A DNA stretch of 64,000 bases from UBA2227 sp036677505 (GTDB lineage: Bacteria; Bacillota_I; Bacilli_A; Erysipelotrichales; Erysipelotrichaceae): assembly GCA_036677505.1 (NCBI GenBank), contig JAVBWK010000011.1:21453-85452 (forward strand), in the 5' to 3' direction. Positions 35,746 to 43,921 of the stretch are shown one piece after another. Within the stretch, counting starts at the first letter, position 1. Every line of letters begins with the position of its first letter. The translations under genes were made by a program, and so were the position numbers. The notes below the pieces were generated by a model, which did no database searches, was not told the origin of the DNA, and worked only from the letters and a program-made list of their open reading frames with translations.

Positions 35746-35961
35746 GTGGATAGAGGAAATATCGCCAAACGGTTGATCGAATGTCGAGGAAACCGAACCA
35801 AAGAAGAAATCGCCCAACAACTGAATATATCCGTCCGTGCCTTAGAATCGTATGAAGGAGCACAGCGAACTCCGAGAGATTCGGTGAAGCTGGCATTGGC
35901 TCAATGTTACGGACAAAGTGTAGAATCTCTTTTTTTTCAAGATGAACATCACGAAATGTGA
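35746..35961 (+). CDS. Cro-like HTH protein
   Basis: The 71-residue protein is almost only a helix-turn-helix (GNIAKRLIECRGNRTKEEIAQQLNISVRALESYEGAQRTPR). A GTG start at 35746 is chosen because AAGGAG stands nine bases before it; a longer frame from 35641 lacks such a site. It is the first rightward gene after the repressor and probably opens the lytic programme. Confidence 0.75.
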   Translation: MDRGNIAKRLIECRGNRTKEEIAQQLNISVRALESYEGAQRTPRDSVKLALAQCYGQSVESLFFQDEHHEM

Positions 35962-35973
35962 ATATTTATCATT

Positions 35974-36225
35974 ATGAAGATCCTGTTTCAACCGTATGCC
36001 TCGAAAAGTGACATACGCGAGTTGATGGGAGGGGTCCGGTGGGAAAGTGCGTGTAAGGTGTTTAACCAATGCAAAAGCCTGGAAAATGATCCCTTTGATT
36101 TACGACCATCGAAGGTCCCATCCCATCTGGTATTTAAAGTATTAGGTATCGATTATAGCTTCACCCTGCAACAATACCGCAGCAGCCACCCGTTGGGTGA
36201 GCCGGGAGGTATTGAATGCATCTAA
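35974..36225 (+). CDS. Small early phage protein
   Basis: The 83-residue protein begins MKILFQPYASKSDIRELMGG and has WESACKVFNQCKSLE; the DIRELMGG...ACKVF pattern resembles small winged-helix or excisionase-like early proteins, but I cannot assign it. It follows the Cro-like gene after 12 bases and overlaps the next gene. The ribosome binding site is weak. Confidence 0.55.
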   Translation: MKILFQPYASKSDIRELMGGVRWESACKVFNQCKSLENDPFDLRPSKVPSHLVFKVLGIDYSFTLQQYRSSHPLGEPGGIECI

Positions 36226-36551
36226 GACAGTTAAAACAAACGATGGCTTTAAAGACCATCATCCAAACCTCCGACTATAACAGCGAACGAACCATCCGGC
36301 AACTGCTCAGTCAGCTACGTAAAGAAGGGATCATCTTCATTCCTTCCAAGCGGGGCAAGGGGGTTTATGTTCGTATTGATAAAGCGCAACCAGACGAGAT
36401 TGAGCAGTATGCCCAAGCGCAAAGCAGACACTTTAAAACCCAGTACTTCAACACGATGTTACCGATGAAGAAGTACTTGAGCGATCAGAAACTCAAGGAG
36501 TTGTTTGGCCAATTGGAGGGACTAGAACAGCCTTCCTCAACGGATGAATAA
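36216..36551 (+). CDS. Winged-helix-like early phage protein
   Basis: The 111-residue protein has RTIRQLLSQLRKEGIIFIPSKRGKGVYVR, the recognition helix and wing of a winged HTH, and a helical tail. It overlaps the genes on both sides, as in a tight early operon. It may regulate the following recombinase or replication genes. Confidence 0.6.
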   Translation: MHLRQLKQTMALKTIIQTSDYNSERTIRQLLSQLRKEGIIFIPSKRGKGVYVRIDKAQPDEIEQYAQAQSRHFKTQYFNTMLPMKKYLSDQKLKELFGQLEGLEQPSSTDE

Positions 36552-37377
36552 AGAGCAGCTCAAAGACAAACTGAAGGCGTACATCGAAGCACAACGACAT
36601 ATGGAGCGAAGTGCTCGCACCATCACCAAATATAGGCGAGATCTTACTGTGTTCTTGGATTCTTTACCTGAAGGAGAAGAAATTCAAAAGAGTCATGTCT
36701 TGGGCTATAAGGAACAACTTTGTCAAGGAATCTATAAAACCAGCAGTATCAATAATTACATCACCATCGTCAATACCTTTTTGAAATGGTGTGAAATGAG
36801 TGATGTTCGGGTCCGGGAAATCAAGACCCAACAGAAATCCAGCCTACCCAACGTCGTCAGTGAGTCGGATGTTTCTCGACTCCTGCGACATGCAAAAAAG
36901 ATGGGGAAGGATGAGATAACCTTAATCATAAAAATCATCATTACCTGTGGCATCCGCATCAGCGAGCTGGAGTCTTTTACTGTACGCAATATTCAGGGAT
37001 TTAGCTTTACCACCTATAACAAAGGCAAGGAACGAGAGATCATCTTGACTCAAGAATTAGCGAGGGAACTGCGCAAATATTGCAAGGATCACAACATTAC
37101 GGAAGGCAAAATCTTTACGATCAGCTACTCGACCATCCTGCGCCACATGAAGCAAGTCGCCGCAAGTGCGAAGGTCAACCTCGATCGGGTCCATCCCCAT
37201 AGCTTTAGGCATTACTTTGCCAAAGAGTTTATGAATCAATACAACAACGTTCTCGACTTGGCGGATATCCTGGGACACAGTTCTTTGGAAACGACCCGGA
37301 TTTATACCCGCTCCACCATCGATGAGAAACGACGAAAACTAGAAAACATGAAAGGAAGAAAACACCATGAACGATAA
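36544..37377 (+). CDS. Second tyrosine recombinase (XerD-like) in the early region
   Basis: The 277-residue protein has a core-binding domain (SARTITKYRRDLTVFLDSL) and a full catalytic set: Arg138 (CGIRISELE), a Lys near 160, His219 and Arg222 (HPHSFRHYF), His245 (LGHSSLETT) and Tyr254 (RIYTRST). It has no arm domain. It differs from the integrase at the left end and lies among replication genes, so a task other than phage integration, such as dimer resolution or DNA inversion, is possible. It ends in MKGRKHHER. Confidence 0.85.
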   Translation: MNKEQLKDKLKAYIEAQRHMERSARTITKYRRDLTVFLDSLPEGEEIQKSHVLGYKEQLCQGIYKTSSINNYITIVNTFLKWCEMSDVRVREIKTQQKSSLPNVVSESDVSRLLRHAKKMGKDEITLIIKIIITCGIRISELESFTVRNIQGFSFTTYNKGKEREIILTQELARELRKYCKDHNITEGKIFTISYSTILRHMKQVAASAKVNLDRVHPHSFRHYFAKEFMNQYNNVLDLADILGHSSLETTRIYTRSTIDEKRRKLENMKGRKHHER

Positions 37378-37403
37378 CCCCTTTCAATACTGGAGTTAAC
37401 CCA

Positions 37404-38198
37404 ATGGCTGCCGTCAAATGGATCAAACTGGTTTCCGATTTGTTTGATAACCGAAAGATCAAACAGATCCGCAAAATGCCCGACAGTGATGCGATCATCG
37501 TCATCTGGTTACAAATCCTATGTTTAGCCGGTCATACCAATGACAATGGCTTGGTCTACTTCTCCAAAGACATCCCCTATACCGATGAGATGTTAGCGAC
37601 GGAGTTTGACCGACCCGTAGCCACCATCCGGTTGGCCTTAAGTATCCTAGTGAAATTTGGCATGATCGAGGTCATTAACAACATTTTAATGGTTTCTAAC
37701 TGGGAGAAATATCAGAATCAAACGCGATTAGAAACGATACGCGACTACAACCGAGAGAAAAAAAGAGAATACAGGAAGAATCGGGAACTTCTGTTACAAG
37801 ATTTGTCCCGGACATGTCAAACATGTCCAGAGACAGATATAGATATAGATATAGAAGAAGATATAAGAAATAAGAATAAGAAAAAGAATAAAGAAAGCCT
37901 TGATGTTTTTCAACGCTTCGCAAAAGAGGATGTGGAATTACTGAAGGCATTACAGGAGTATGAACAGATGCGAAAAGGGATGAAGAATAAAGCCTTGACC
38001 CCCAAAGCCAAAGAACTCTTTTGTATTCAGTTAACCAAACTCAAAGAGAGTCAGGAAGACATCGTGGCTTGCATTCATCAAAGCATTCTAAACAATTGGC
38101 TCAGTGTTTATCCACTGAAAAAAGGAGAATCCCATGCAAAGAGTGGAGGAAATCTTACCAACGACCGTTGGGGTGTGGAAGCCAACATCCAACTATAA
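37404..38198 (+). CDS. Phage replisome organizer
   Basis: The 264-residue protein starts with the Rep_Org_N (TIGR01714) winged-helix domain: KWIKLVSDLFDNRKIKQIRKMPDSDAIIVIWLQ and DEMLATEFDRPVATIRLALSILVKFGMIEV. A low-complexity linker rich in Asp, Ile, Lys and Asn (about 145-170) joins it to a DnaD-like tail (KALTPKAKELFCIQLTKLKESQE). It would bind the phage origin and bring in the helicase loader encoded next. The start follows TGGAG; the gene overlaps the loader gene by 65 bases. Confidence 0.85.
   Translation: MAAVKWIKLVSDLFDNRKIKQIRKMPDSDAIIVIWLQILCLAGHTNDNGLVYFSKDIPYTDEMLATEFDRPVATIRLALSILVKFGMIEVINNILMVSNWEKYQNQTRLETIRDYNREKKREYRKNRELLLQDLSRTCQTCPETDIDIDIEEDIRNKNKKKNKESLDVFQRFAKEDVELLKALQEYEQMRKGMKNKALTPKAKELFCIQLTKLKESQEDIVACIHQSILNNWLSVYPLKKGESHAKSGGNLTNDRWGVEANIQL
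37829..37895. promoter_or_regulatory. Candidate phage replication origin
   Basis: Inside the replisome organizer gene lies a short iteron-like stretch AGATATAGATATAGATATAG followed by an almost pure A/T-A/G run. In lambda-like phages the origin lies within the initiator gene in such a place. The repeat could also just encode the acidic linker. Confidence 0.35.
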
Positions 38199-38922
38199 CC
38201 AACGTCAATGTGACGCATACAACCAAATGGAAGGAACCCTGGAAGGCATCGACTGTCGCAGCTGTAAAAACAAGGGGTACATGTTAGTCGAGGTGGGAGA
38301 GTATACCGCCTTACAAGCCTGCAGCTGCCATGCCATCCGAAAAAGCCGGGCATTGATCCATCAAAGCGGACTAAGCAAACTCATCCACGAATACACCTTT
38401 GACAACTACCAAGTCAAAGAGCAGTGGCAACACTATATCAAGTCCAAAGCCCTGGAGTTTATGATCAACCATGAGCGCAGCTGGTTTTATATTGGTGGAC
38501 AAGTGGGGGTAGGCAAGACCCACATCTGTACGGCCATTGTTAACCGGCTGATGGAGCAGGGACATCCGGCAAGGTACATGTTGTGGCGCGATGAGATCGT
38601 CCGGCTTAAAGCGATCACGATGGAAAGTGTCGACTATCAACAAGCCATCGATCAGTGGAAAAACATCGAAGTCTTGTATATCGATGATTTATTTAAAACC
38701 GAAAAAGGAAAACCGCCCACCCAAGCAGACATTCAAATCGCCTTTGAGATCATCAACCATCGATACAACAACAAAGACAGAATCACGCTGTTTAGCTCCG
38801 AAAAGCTGATCAATGAGCTGTTGGACATTGATGAAGCCATTGGTTCGAGGATCTATCAAATGGCGAAGTATTATACGATTGAGATCCAACACGACAAACG
38901 AAAAAACATGAGATTGAAATGA
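38134..38922 (+). CDS. DnaC-like helicase loader ATPase
   Basis: The 262-residue protein has a Cys-rich N-terminal part (CRSCKNKGYM, ACSCHAIRKS), then Walker A GGQVGVGKTH near residue 118 and Walker B EVLYIDDLFK, as in IstB/DnaC loaders. It places the replicative helicase at the phage origin. It overlaps the organizer gene by 65 bases and has AAAGGAG before its start. Confidence 0.85.
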   Translation: MQRVEEILPTTVGVWKPTSNYNQRQCDAYNQMEGTLEGIDCRSCKNKGYMLVEVGEYTALQACSCHAIRKSRALIHQSGLSKLIHEYTFDNYQVKEQWQHYIKSKALEFMINHERSWFYIGGQVGVGKTHICTAIVNRLMEQGHPARYMLWRDEIVRLKAITMESVDYQQAIDQWKNIEVLYIDDLFKTEKGKPPTQADIQIAFEIINHRYNNKDRITLFSSEKLINELLDIDEAIGSRIYQMAKYYTIEIQHDKRKNMRLK

Positions 38923-38932
38923 GGAAAAATCA

Positions 38933-39226
38933 ATGAATAAATATCGCAGAGACGTCGAATATTACCTCTACAACCGTCACCAGTTACGGACCAGTCCCAA
39001 CAAGGAAGAACAAGCCTGGTCCACCATCATCGAGACCGTCTATAGCCGTTATGAGCAATCCGAGCTTGGGAAACTGTTATCTATGAAGTACGATCAGAAG
39101 ATCCCGGAGCAGCAAATCTTTGAAAAGCTGCACATTGAGAAGACGACCTTCTATGTTTGGCGCAATCGCCTCATCAACGAGATCACCTTGCAAGCGGCCT
39201 ATATGCAACTGATCAAACCGTTTTAG
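38933..39226 (+). CDS. ArpU/RinA-like late regulator
   Basis: The 97-residue helical protein (RRDVEYYLYNRHQLRTSPNK, QQIFEKLHIEKTTFYVWRNRLINEI) resembles the ArpU/DUF1492 type of phage transcription regulators that turn on late genes, with an HTH near the C-terminus. It lies after the replication genes and before the methylase, the normal place for such a regulator. Confidence 0.65.
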   Translation: MNKYRRDVEYYLYNRHQLRTSPNKEEQAWSTIIETVYSRYEQSELGKLLSMKYDQKIPEQQIFEKLHIEKTTFYVWRNRLINEITLQAAYMQLIKPF

Positions 39227-39234
39227 GTGGTACC

Positions 39235-40554
39235 ATGCAATTTCAAAAAATCAACTTAGAGCAATTGGTATATGCCAACTACAACCCTCGAAAGTCCTTA
39301 CAACCGGGAGATGCGGAGTTCGAGAAGATTCGTCGCAGCATTGTTGAGTTTGGTTATGTGGATCCTATTATTGTCAACAAGGACTTCACGATCATTGGTG
39401 GACACCAACGCGCCACCGTCCTCAAAGCACTGGGATATACCGAGGTCGATGTCGTCCTGGTGGATGTCGATAAGGTCAAGGAGAAAGCCTTAAACATCGC
39501 CTTAAACAAGATCAGCGGTGAGTGGCAGATGGACAAGTTGAAAGAGTTACTCTTAGAGCTGGAGCAGCAAATTGACTTAGACATGACCGGCTTTGATGAT
39601 GAAGAATTCAAAGAGTTATTGGCTTCAATGGACACTCAACAAGCCGTTGATGATGACTTCGATGTGGATGCGGCTCTAGAGGAAATCGAAGATCCGAAGT
39701 CCAAACGAGGGGATATATACATCTTGGGACCTCACCGGCTGATGTGTGGAGACAGCACCGATCCGGAGGATGTAGCCAAATTGACGAATGGTCAACTGGC
39801 GGACTTGATCGTGACGGACCCTCCGTACAACGTCAATTATGAAAACAAGATTGACTACCACAAGATGTTTAAAAACGATACCCGCAAAAACAATGCGATC
39901 ATGAACGACCATATGGACAGTGACAAGTTCTTTGACTTCCTGTTGGCCATGTATACTCTCGCCAGTAAGCACACCAAACCCGGGGCTGCGATTTATGTCT
40001 TCCACAGTGACATTGAACGGGTCAGCTTCCAATTGGCCTTTACGACCGCTGGATTCAAGTTTTCTGAGAATCTGATTTGGGTGAAGAACTCCTTCAACCT
40101 CAGTCGCAATGATTATCACTGGAAACATGAACCAATCCTGTATGGATGGAAAGAAGGAGCCGGACATTACTTCGTGGATGATCGGACCCAGTCCACCATC
40201 TTTGATGATTCGGTCAACATCGAGAAACTCAAGAAAGAAGAACTGGTGCAGATGCTCAACGGGATCATCGAGCAAATCAAAACGACGATCATCTACGACA
40301 ACAAGCCCTTGCGCAGCGATATCCACCCAACCATGAAGCCGGTTTCGTTGGTCGGGAAACTCATTAAAAACAGCAGCAAAGCGCGTCAGCTGCTCTATGA
40401 ACCCTTTGGGGGAAGCGGCTCGACGTTGATTGCGGCAGACCAGTTGGATCGCGTGTGCTACTGTATGGAGCTCGATCCCAAGTATGTGGATGTCATTGTC
40501 AAACGCTGGGAGGAACATTCTGGGATGACCGCAGAATTGATAGGAAAAGCGTAA
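39235..40554 (+). CDS. DNA methyltransferase with ParB-like N-terminal domain
   Basis: The 439-residue protein begins with a ParB/Srx-like domain (LEQLVYANYNPRKSL, IIGGHQRATVLKALGY at 53-68) and continues with a beta-class amino-methyltransferase: DPPYN at 195-199 and FGGSGST at 391-397, with a target-recognition region between. It should methylate adenine N6 or cytosine N4 in DNA. ATG 39235 has AGGTGG before it and begins at the conserved domain edge; a longer frame from 39157 overlaps the previous gene without support. A fossil of a related gene lies at 21336-21437. Confidence 0.9.
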   Translation: MQFQKINLEQLVYANYNPRKSLQPGDAEFEKIRRSIVEFGYVDPIIVNKDFTIIGGHQRATVLKALGYTEVDVVLVDVDKVKEKALNIALNKISGEWQMDKLKELLLELEQQIDLDMTGFDDEEFKELLASMDTQQAVDDDFDVDAALEEIEDPKSKRGDIYILGPHRLMCGDSTDPEDVAKLTNGQLADLIVTDPPYNVNYENKIDYHKMFKNDTRKNNAIMNDHMDSDKFFDFLLAMYTLASKHTKPGAAIYVFHSDIERVSFQLAFTTAGFKFSENLIWVKNSFNLSRNDYHWKHEPILYGWKEGAGHYFVDDRTQSTIFDDSVNIEKLKKEELVQMLNGIIEQIKTTIIYDNKPLRSDIHPTMKPVSLVGKLIKNSSKARQLLYEPFGGSGSTLIAADQLDRVCYCMELDPKYVDVIVKRWEEHSGMTAELIGKA

Positions 40555-40560
40555 AAAACA

Positions 40561-40595
40561 AGGACCAAAAAACTTAAAAAGTATTGGTCCTTTAT
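40561..40595 (+). terminator. Terminator after the methyltransferase
   Basis: AGGACCAA and TTGGTCCT form an 8-bp stem with a 15-base A-rich loop, followed by TT-rich sequence. It ends the early operon. Confidence 0.55.
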
Positions 40596-40733
40596 TATGA
40601 CCAAAAAAGTGGCCATTTAAGTAGGTTTTCGAGCGTTTTCCGGTGTGGAGTATAATATTAAGGTTATCTTCCACTTTAAACTCTGTTAAATTAAAAAATC
40701 AAAATGTAAAATACTTTAGAGGAGGTGTACTTA

Positions 40734-41078
40734 ATGGCGGATAAATGGTACGTCTACTTAACGAATGATAGAATTGTTGAAACAATTTATTTACAAGCCT
40801 CATCTGAACAATCATTACAGGCAAAAGTTGAAAAGCAGCAGCTGGCATGGAATAAAAAGGAGCATGAGGAAAAAATCCAGGAGATTAAACTTCAAACAGA
40901 TGATGCAATAAACAAATATAGAGAAGGTCTTCAAGCTTTTCGAAACATCATAAAACTAAAACTTAATGGACTTGCAAACCATGATAATTACTAACTAAAA
41001 CCTGATGATGAAAATACACCAGTTTTTGAATCGAAGCTAAGGAAACGGGATCTTGAAGATATTTATGATGACCTTTAA
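40734..41078 (+). pseudogene. Small coiled-coil gene interrupted by an in-frame TAA
   Basis: ATG 40734 has AGAGGAGGTG before it and opens a frame of 114 codons with one TAA at 40992-40994. The first 86 codons encode MADKWYVYLTNDRIVETIYL and a helical Lys/Glu/Gln-rich part; after the stop, in the same frame, come 27 strongly coding-like residues (LKPDDENTPVFESKLRKRDL) and a normal TAA. The product is unknown. The frame beyond the stop is not kept by overlap with another gene. Confidence 0.65.
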
Positions 41079-41094
41079 ATACCATTTAAAAGAT

Positions 41095-41120
41095 CGTGAA
41101 TTGTACCCCTAATGGAATTA
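41095..41120. repeat. 26-bp target duplication, left copy
   Basis: CGTGAATTGTACCCCTAATG plus six bases stands directly before the IS end and is repeated exactly at 42249-42274. Confidence 0.85.
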
Positions 41121-42248
41121 TGTACAGTTGTAAATGATGTGAGACCATTTCCGTAAAATAAAAATGGTCATCCTGTATAATGGTTATTGTATTGACGAAT
41201 CAGCTTCTCTCTAGTCTCTAGAGGAGTAAAGTAGCCAAGCGTGGACATCGGTGTTTGGTTTGAACGTTGCAAGTATCGCTTCGCTTGAAGCCGAAGATCA
41301 TTGAGTGAGTAGAATTTCAATGTTCGATAGAATCGCTTGTTATCATTCCGGTGAGATCTTTCAACTTTACCATTGTGTCGTGGAGTTCTTGGACGAATCA
41401 GCTGATGAGTAATGTTCAGTTGGCGCAGCAGAATGTCGAAGGGATGCTCCCGGTCAGTAACCGTGGTGTGGGTAAATTCAAATCCATTATCGGTTTGAAT
41501 GATTTTTGGTCGATAACCGTAGTACATAAGACACCTTTTGACAAAATCCTGGCTTGAATAGCTGGAATGTTCATCATAGTGATAAATAAACCGTTCTCTG
41601 GAAGCTTCATCAATCATGGTGTATTGGTAAAATTTCTGATCACCCAATAGTGAAGAGGCTTTACAATTTTTAGGAACATATTTTACATCGCATTGCCACT
41701 TAATCCCAATCATTTTGGGGGTGTCGTAGGGTTTGGGTTGATAGGTTTTCTTAGGTTTCAAGGACTCCTTGTAGTACCCTTGTTTACGAAGAAAGCGGAA
41801 AAGAGAGCTGGGATGGCGTGAATAACCGCGTTGAATGCGCAGTTTTCCATACAGTTCGATCATCGTGATGATTGGATTTCGGCGAAGATAGTTATTGATC
41901 CACTGGATTTCTTGGGGAGTATGAGAATTAGGATGTACCGAATGGGGACGATGAGATGTATCAACCAAGGAATCTTTGGTTCCATCAAACCTCTTCATCC
42001 ACCGCATTAATGAGGCTTTTGAAATCTTATAACGACGGGTAACGAAGGCGACTGAAACGTTGTGTTGAGAGTAAAGTTTACAAGCATAGAAGCGAGTAAT
42101 CACTTCATGAGGCAAAAATCGTTGATTATGAGGTATAATAGTCATGCGATTGGATCCTTTCTATAAAGTGTGGTAACTCTATTTTACAGGATTCCATTCG
42201 CTTTTCTATTTTTTACTCAATATGTCTCACATCAATTGTAACTCTACA
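41121..42248 (-). mobile_element. IS1202-like insertion sequence
   Basis: The 1128-bp element ends in imperfect inverted repeats, TGTACAGTTGTAAATGATGT on the left and TGTAGAGTTACAATTGATGT on the right (read inwards), both followed by GAGAC. It is flanked by exact 26-bp direct repeats. A DDE transposase of IS481/rve type together with target duplications of 24-30 bp is the hallmark of the IS1202 family. It sits just upstream of the promoter of the TetR gene. Confidence 0.75.
41168..42145 (-). CDS. DDE transposase of the IS1202-like element
   Basis: The 325-residue protein has an N-terminal HTH pair (RFYACKLYSQHNVSVAFVTRRYKISKASLMRWMKRFDG) and an rve catalytic core: GIKWQCDVKYVP (first Asp), IIQTDNGFEFTH (second Asp) and RTPRHNGKVERSHRNDNKRFY (Glu). 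It appears intact. The short C-terminal MSTLGYFTPLETREKLI is typical of IS481/IS1202 types. Confidence 0.88.
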   Translation of the reverse strand: MTIIPHNQRFLPHEVITRFYACKLYSQHNVSVAFVTRRYKISKASLMRWMKRFDGTKDSLVDTSHRPHSVHPNSHTPQEIQWINNYLRRNPIITMIELYGKLRIQRGYSRHPSSLFRFLRKQGYYKESLKPKKTYQPKPYDTPKMIGIKWQCDVKYVPKNCKASSLLGDQKFYQYTMIDEASRERFIYHYDEHSSYSSQDFVKRCLMYYGYRPKIIQTDNGFEFTHTTVTDREHPFDILLRQLNITHQLIRPRTPRHNGKVERSHRNDNKRFYRTLKFYSLNDLRLQAKRYLQRSNQTPMSTLGYFTPLETREKLIRQYNNHYTG

Positions 42249-42274
42249 CGTGAATTGTACCCCTAATGGAATTA
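42249..42274. repeat. 26-bp target duplication, right copy
   Basis: Exact repeat of 41095-41120, directly after the right IS end and three to four bases before the -35 box of the TetR promoter. Confidence 0.85.
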
Positions 42275-42278
42275 TTTA

Positions 42279-42334
42279 TTGACAAAATCATCATAAAACC
42301 ATATAATCAAATTTAAGTCGAACGAACGACCGAA
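42279..42334 (+). promoter_or_regulatory. Consensus promoter and candidate operator of the TetR gene
   Basis: TTGACA (42279-42284) and TATAAT (42302-42307) are exactly 17 bases apart, a perfect sigma-70/A promoter. Just downstream lies GTCGAACGAACGAC, with GTCG/CGAC arms and tandem GAACGAAC, a plausible site for self-repression by the TetR protein. Confidence 0.75.
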
Positions 42335-42351
42335 TTGTGAGGTGATGTTTA

Positions 42352-42933
42352 GTGATTATTGACACGAATGAACCAACTCAATCTGAGAAAATTTTATTAG
42401 CTGCTTTTGACTGTATTTCATCGAGAGGTTATGCAAACACTTCAATGCGCGATATTGCAGATGTTGCAGGAGTTGCTCTAAGTCAGTTAAATTATCATTA
42501 TAAGAATAAGGAGGGTCTGTTTATTGAAGTTATTAATCTTGCTATAGAGAAATATTTGAAGGAAATAGAGTGTCACTTAAATGTCGGGGCATCTCCACAA
42601 GAAAAGATGTTCTATTTACTATTTTATTTTAGGGGGATGCTTGAAAAAAATCCGAAAACATTTAGAGTTTTGTATGATTTTACAAGTTTAGCGCTGTGGT
42701 CTGAAATTATTGGAGAAAAACTGAAAAATCTATTTAATGATGTTTCTGATTTGATTGAAAAAAATATTTTACAAGACGATCATTTAAAAAAAAATATAAG
42801 GAGGTATAGCTCAAGAGAAATTTCAAGAATGCTTTCTGGAGCAATGTTTGGAATAGCTGTTCAGGTACTTCTGGATCCAATGGAAAAAGAACTACCCAGT
42901 GCTTTAGATGCGATTGAACTAGTGTTTGACTAA
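42352..42933 (+). CDS. TetR-family transcriptional regulator
   Basis: The 193-residue protein has the TetR HTH (ILLAAFDCISSRGYANTSMRDIADVAGVALSQLNYHYKNKEGLF) and a helical ligand domain (PTF-like centre NPKTFRVLYDFTSLALWSE). It starts with GTG after GTGAGGTGA. As first gene of the cassette it probably represses the DegV-ABC genes behind it. Confidence 0.88.
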   Translation: MIIDTNEPTQSEKILLAAFDCISSRGYANTSMRDIADVAGVALSQLNYHYKNKEGLFIEVINLAIEKYLKEIECHLNVGASPQEKMFYLLFYFRGMLEKNPKTFRVLYDFTSLALWSEIIGEKLKNLFNDVSDLIEKNILQDDHLKKNIRRYSSREISRMLSGAMFGIAVQVLLDPMEKELPSALDAIELVFD

Positions 42934-43003
42934 AGCCAAGTTAGTATTTACACATCCCATATTATTTAAAACATATAAAATCCATAAGGAGGATTAAGAA
43001 AAT

Positions 43004-43873
43004 ATGAATACAATTATCATAACAGACTCAAATTGCGATTTACCGGAAGAATATCTGAAAGAAAACAATATACCCGTGATACCGTTTCATTTTAATTTGA
43101 ATGGTAAAGATTATGAAGATAATTTTGGGAAGACGATTAGTTATAAAAAATTTTATGACGAACTCCGTAACGGAGGGAAATCAACAACTTCGCAGATAAC
43201 ACCATACACATATGAAGAGTACTATAGAAAATATGTCAATGAAGGATGTTCTATAATATATATTGCATTCTCTTCAGCTTTAAGTGAATCCTACAATCAT
43301 TCTTTATTGGCAAGAGAAAATGTGTTGCAGGAGTTTCCCAATGCAGACATAACTGTAATTGATTCTAAAGCTGCGAGTGTTGGGCAAGGTATGTTAGTTC
43401 AAAAAGCGGTAGATATGCTTAAGGATGGAAAGACGAACAAGGAACTGATAACCTGGTTGGAAAGCAATAAAATGAAGGTGAACCAATGGTTCACTGTTGA
43501 CAGCCTTGAACATCTTAAACGTGGGGGAAGATTGTCTACGACCAGTTTTGTTTTAGGTACTTTGATGAGTGTAAAACCTGTTTTAATTGTGGATAAAGAT
43601 GGAAAGCTTAGCCCAATTAAGAAGGTTAGGGGACGAAAGAAAGCAATCAGGGAGTTGTATAATGAGTTTAAAAACACAGCTACTAATATTAATAATGAAA
43701 CTGTATATATCAGTCATGCAGACTGCTTTGAAGATGCACAATATTTGAAAGAACTCATAGATAGTGAGCTTACAGTTAAAGAAGTAGCGATTAATAACCT
43801 TGGACCAATAATTGGAACACATACAGGACCTGGGCTGCTTAGTTTGGCTTTTATGGGTCAAGAACGGGTATAA
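43004..43873 (+). CDS. DegV-family fatty-acid-binding protein
   Basis: The 289-residue protein has the DegV (PF02645) start TDSNCDLPEEYLKENNIPVIPFHF, the SALSESYNHSLLARE segment and GGRLSTTSFVLGTLMSVKPVL, and ends GPGLLSLAFMG. These proteins bind fatty acids in the cytoplasm and some present them for phosphorylation. Here it lies between a TetR regulator and an ABC exporter, which suggests a role with lipid-like substrates or export of them. GGAGG precedes the ATG. Confidence 0.9.
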   Translation: MNTIIITDSNCDLPEEYLKENNIPVIPFHFNLNGKDYEDNFGKTISYKKFYDELRNGGKSTTSQITPYTYEEYYRKYVNEGCSIIYIAFSSALSESYNHSLLARENVLQEFPNADITVIDSKAASVGQGMLVQKAVDMLKDGKTNKELITWLESNKMKVNQWFTVDSLEHLKRGGRLSTTSFVLGTLMSVKPVLIVDKDGKLSPIKKVRGRKKAIRELYNEFKNTATNINNETVYISHADCFEDAQYLKELIDSELTVKEVAINNLGPIIGTHTGPGLLSLAFMGQERV

Positions 43874-43921
43874 AATGGCTTAGATATAGAATAGAAAATA
43901 ACTGAAGGAGAATTTCAAATA

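Noticed and set aside
37829..37895. Short AGATAT repeats as a possible CRISPR or satellite array
   Set aside because: The units are six bases long without spacers and encode the acidic linker of the replisome organizer; at most an origin.
39676..40674. A 332-codon reverse frame opposite the methyltransferase
   Set aside because: It lies fully over a clear methyltransferase gene on the other strand; long antisense frames are common in this codon pattern.
18105..40994. A full reassignment of TAA to an amino acid
   Set aside because: Many intact genes in the window, both backbone and phage, end with TAA exactly at family-typical lengths (for example arcC and ndk).
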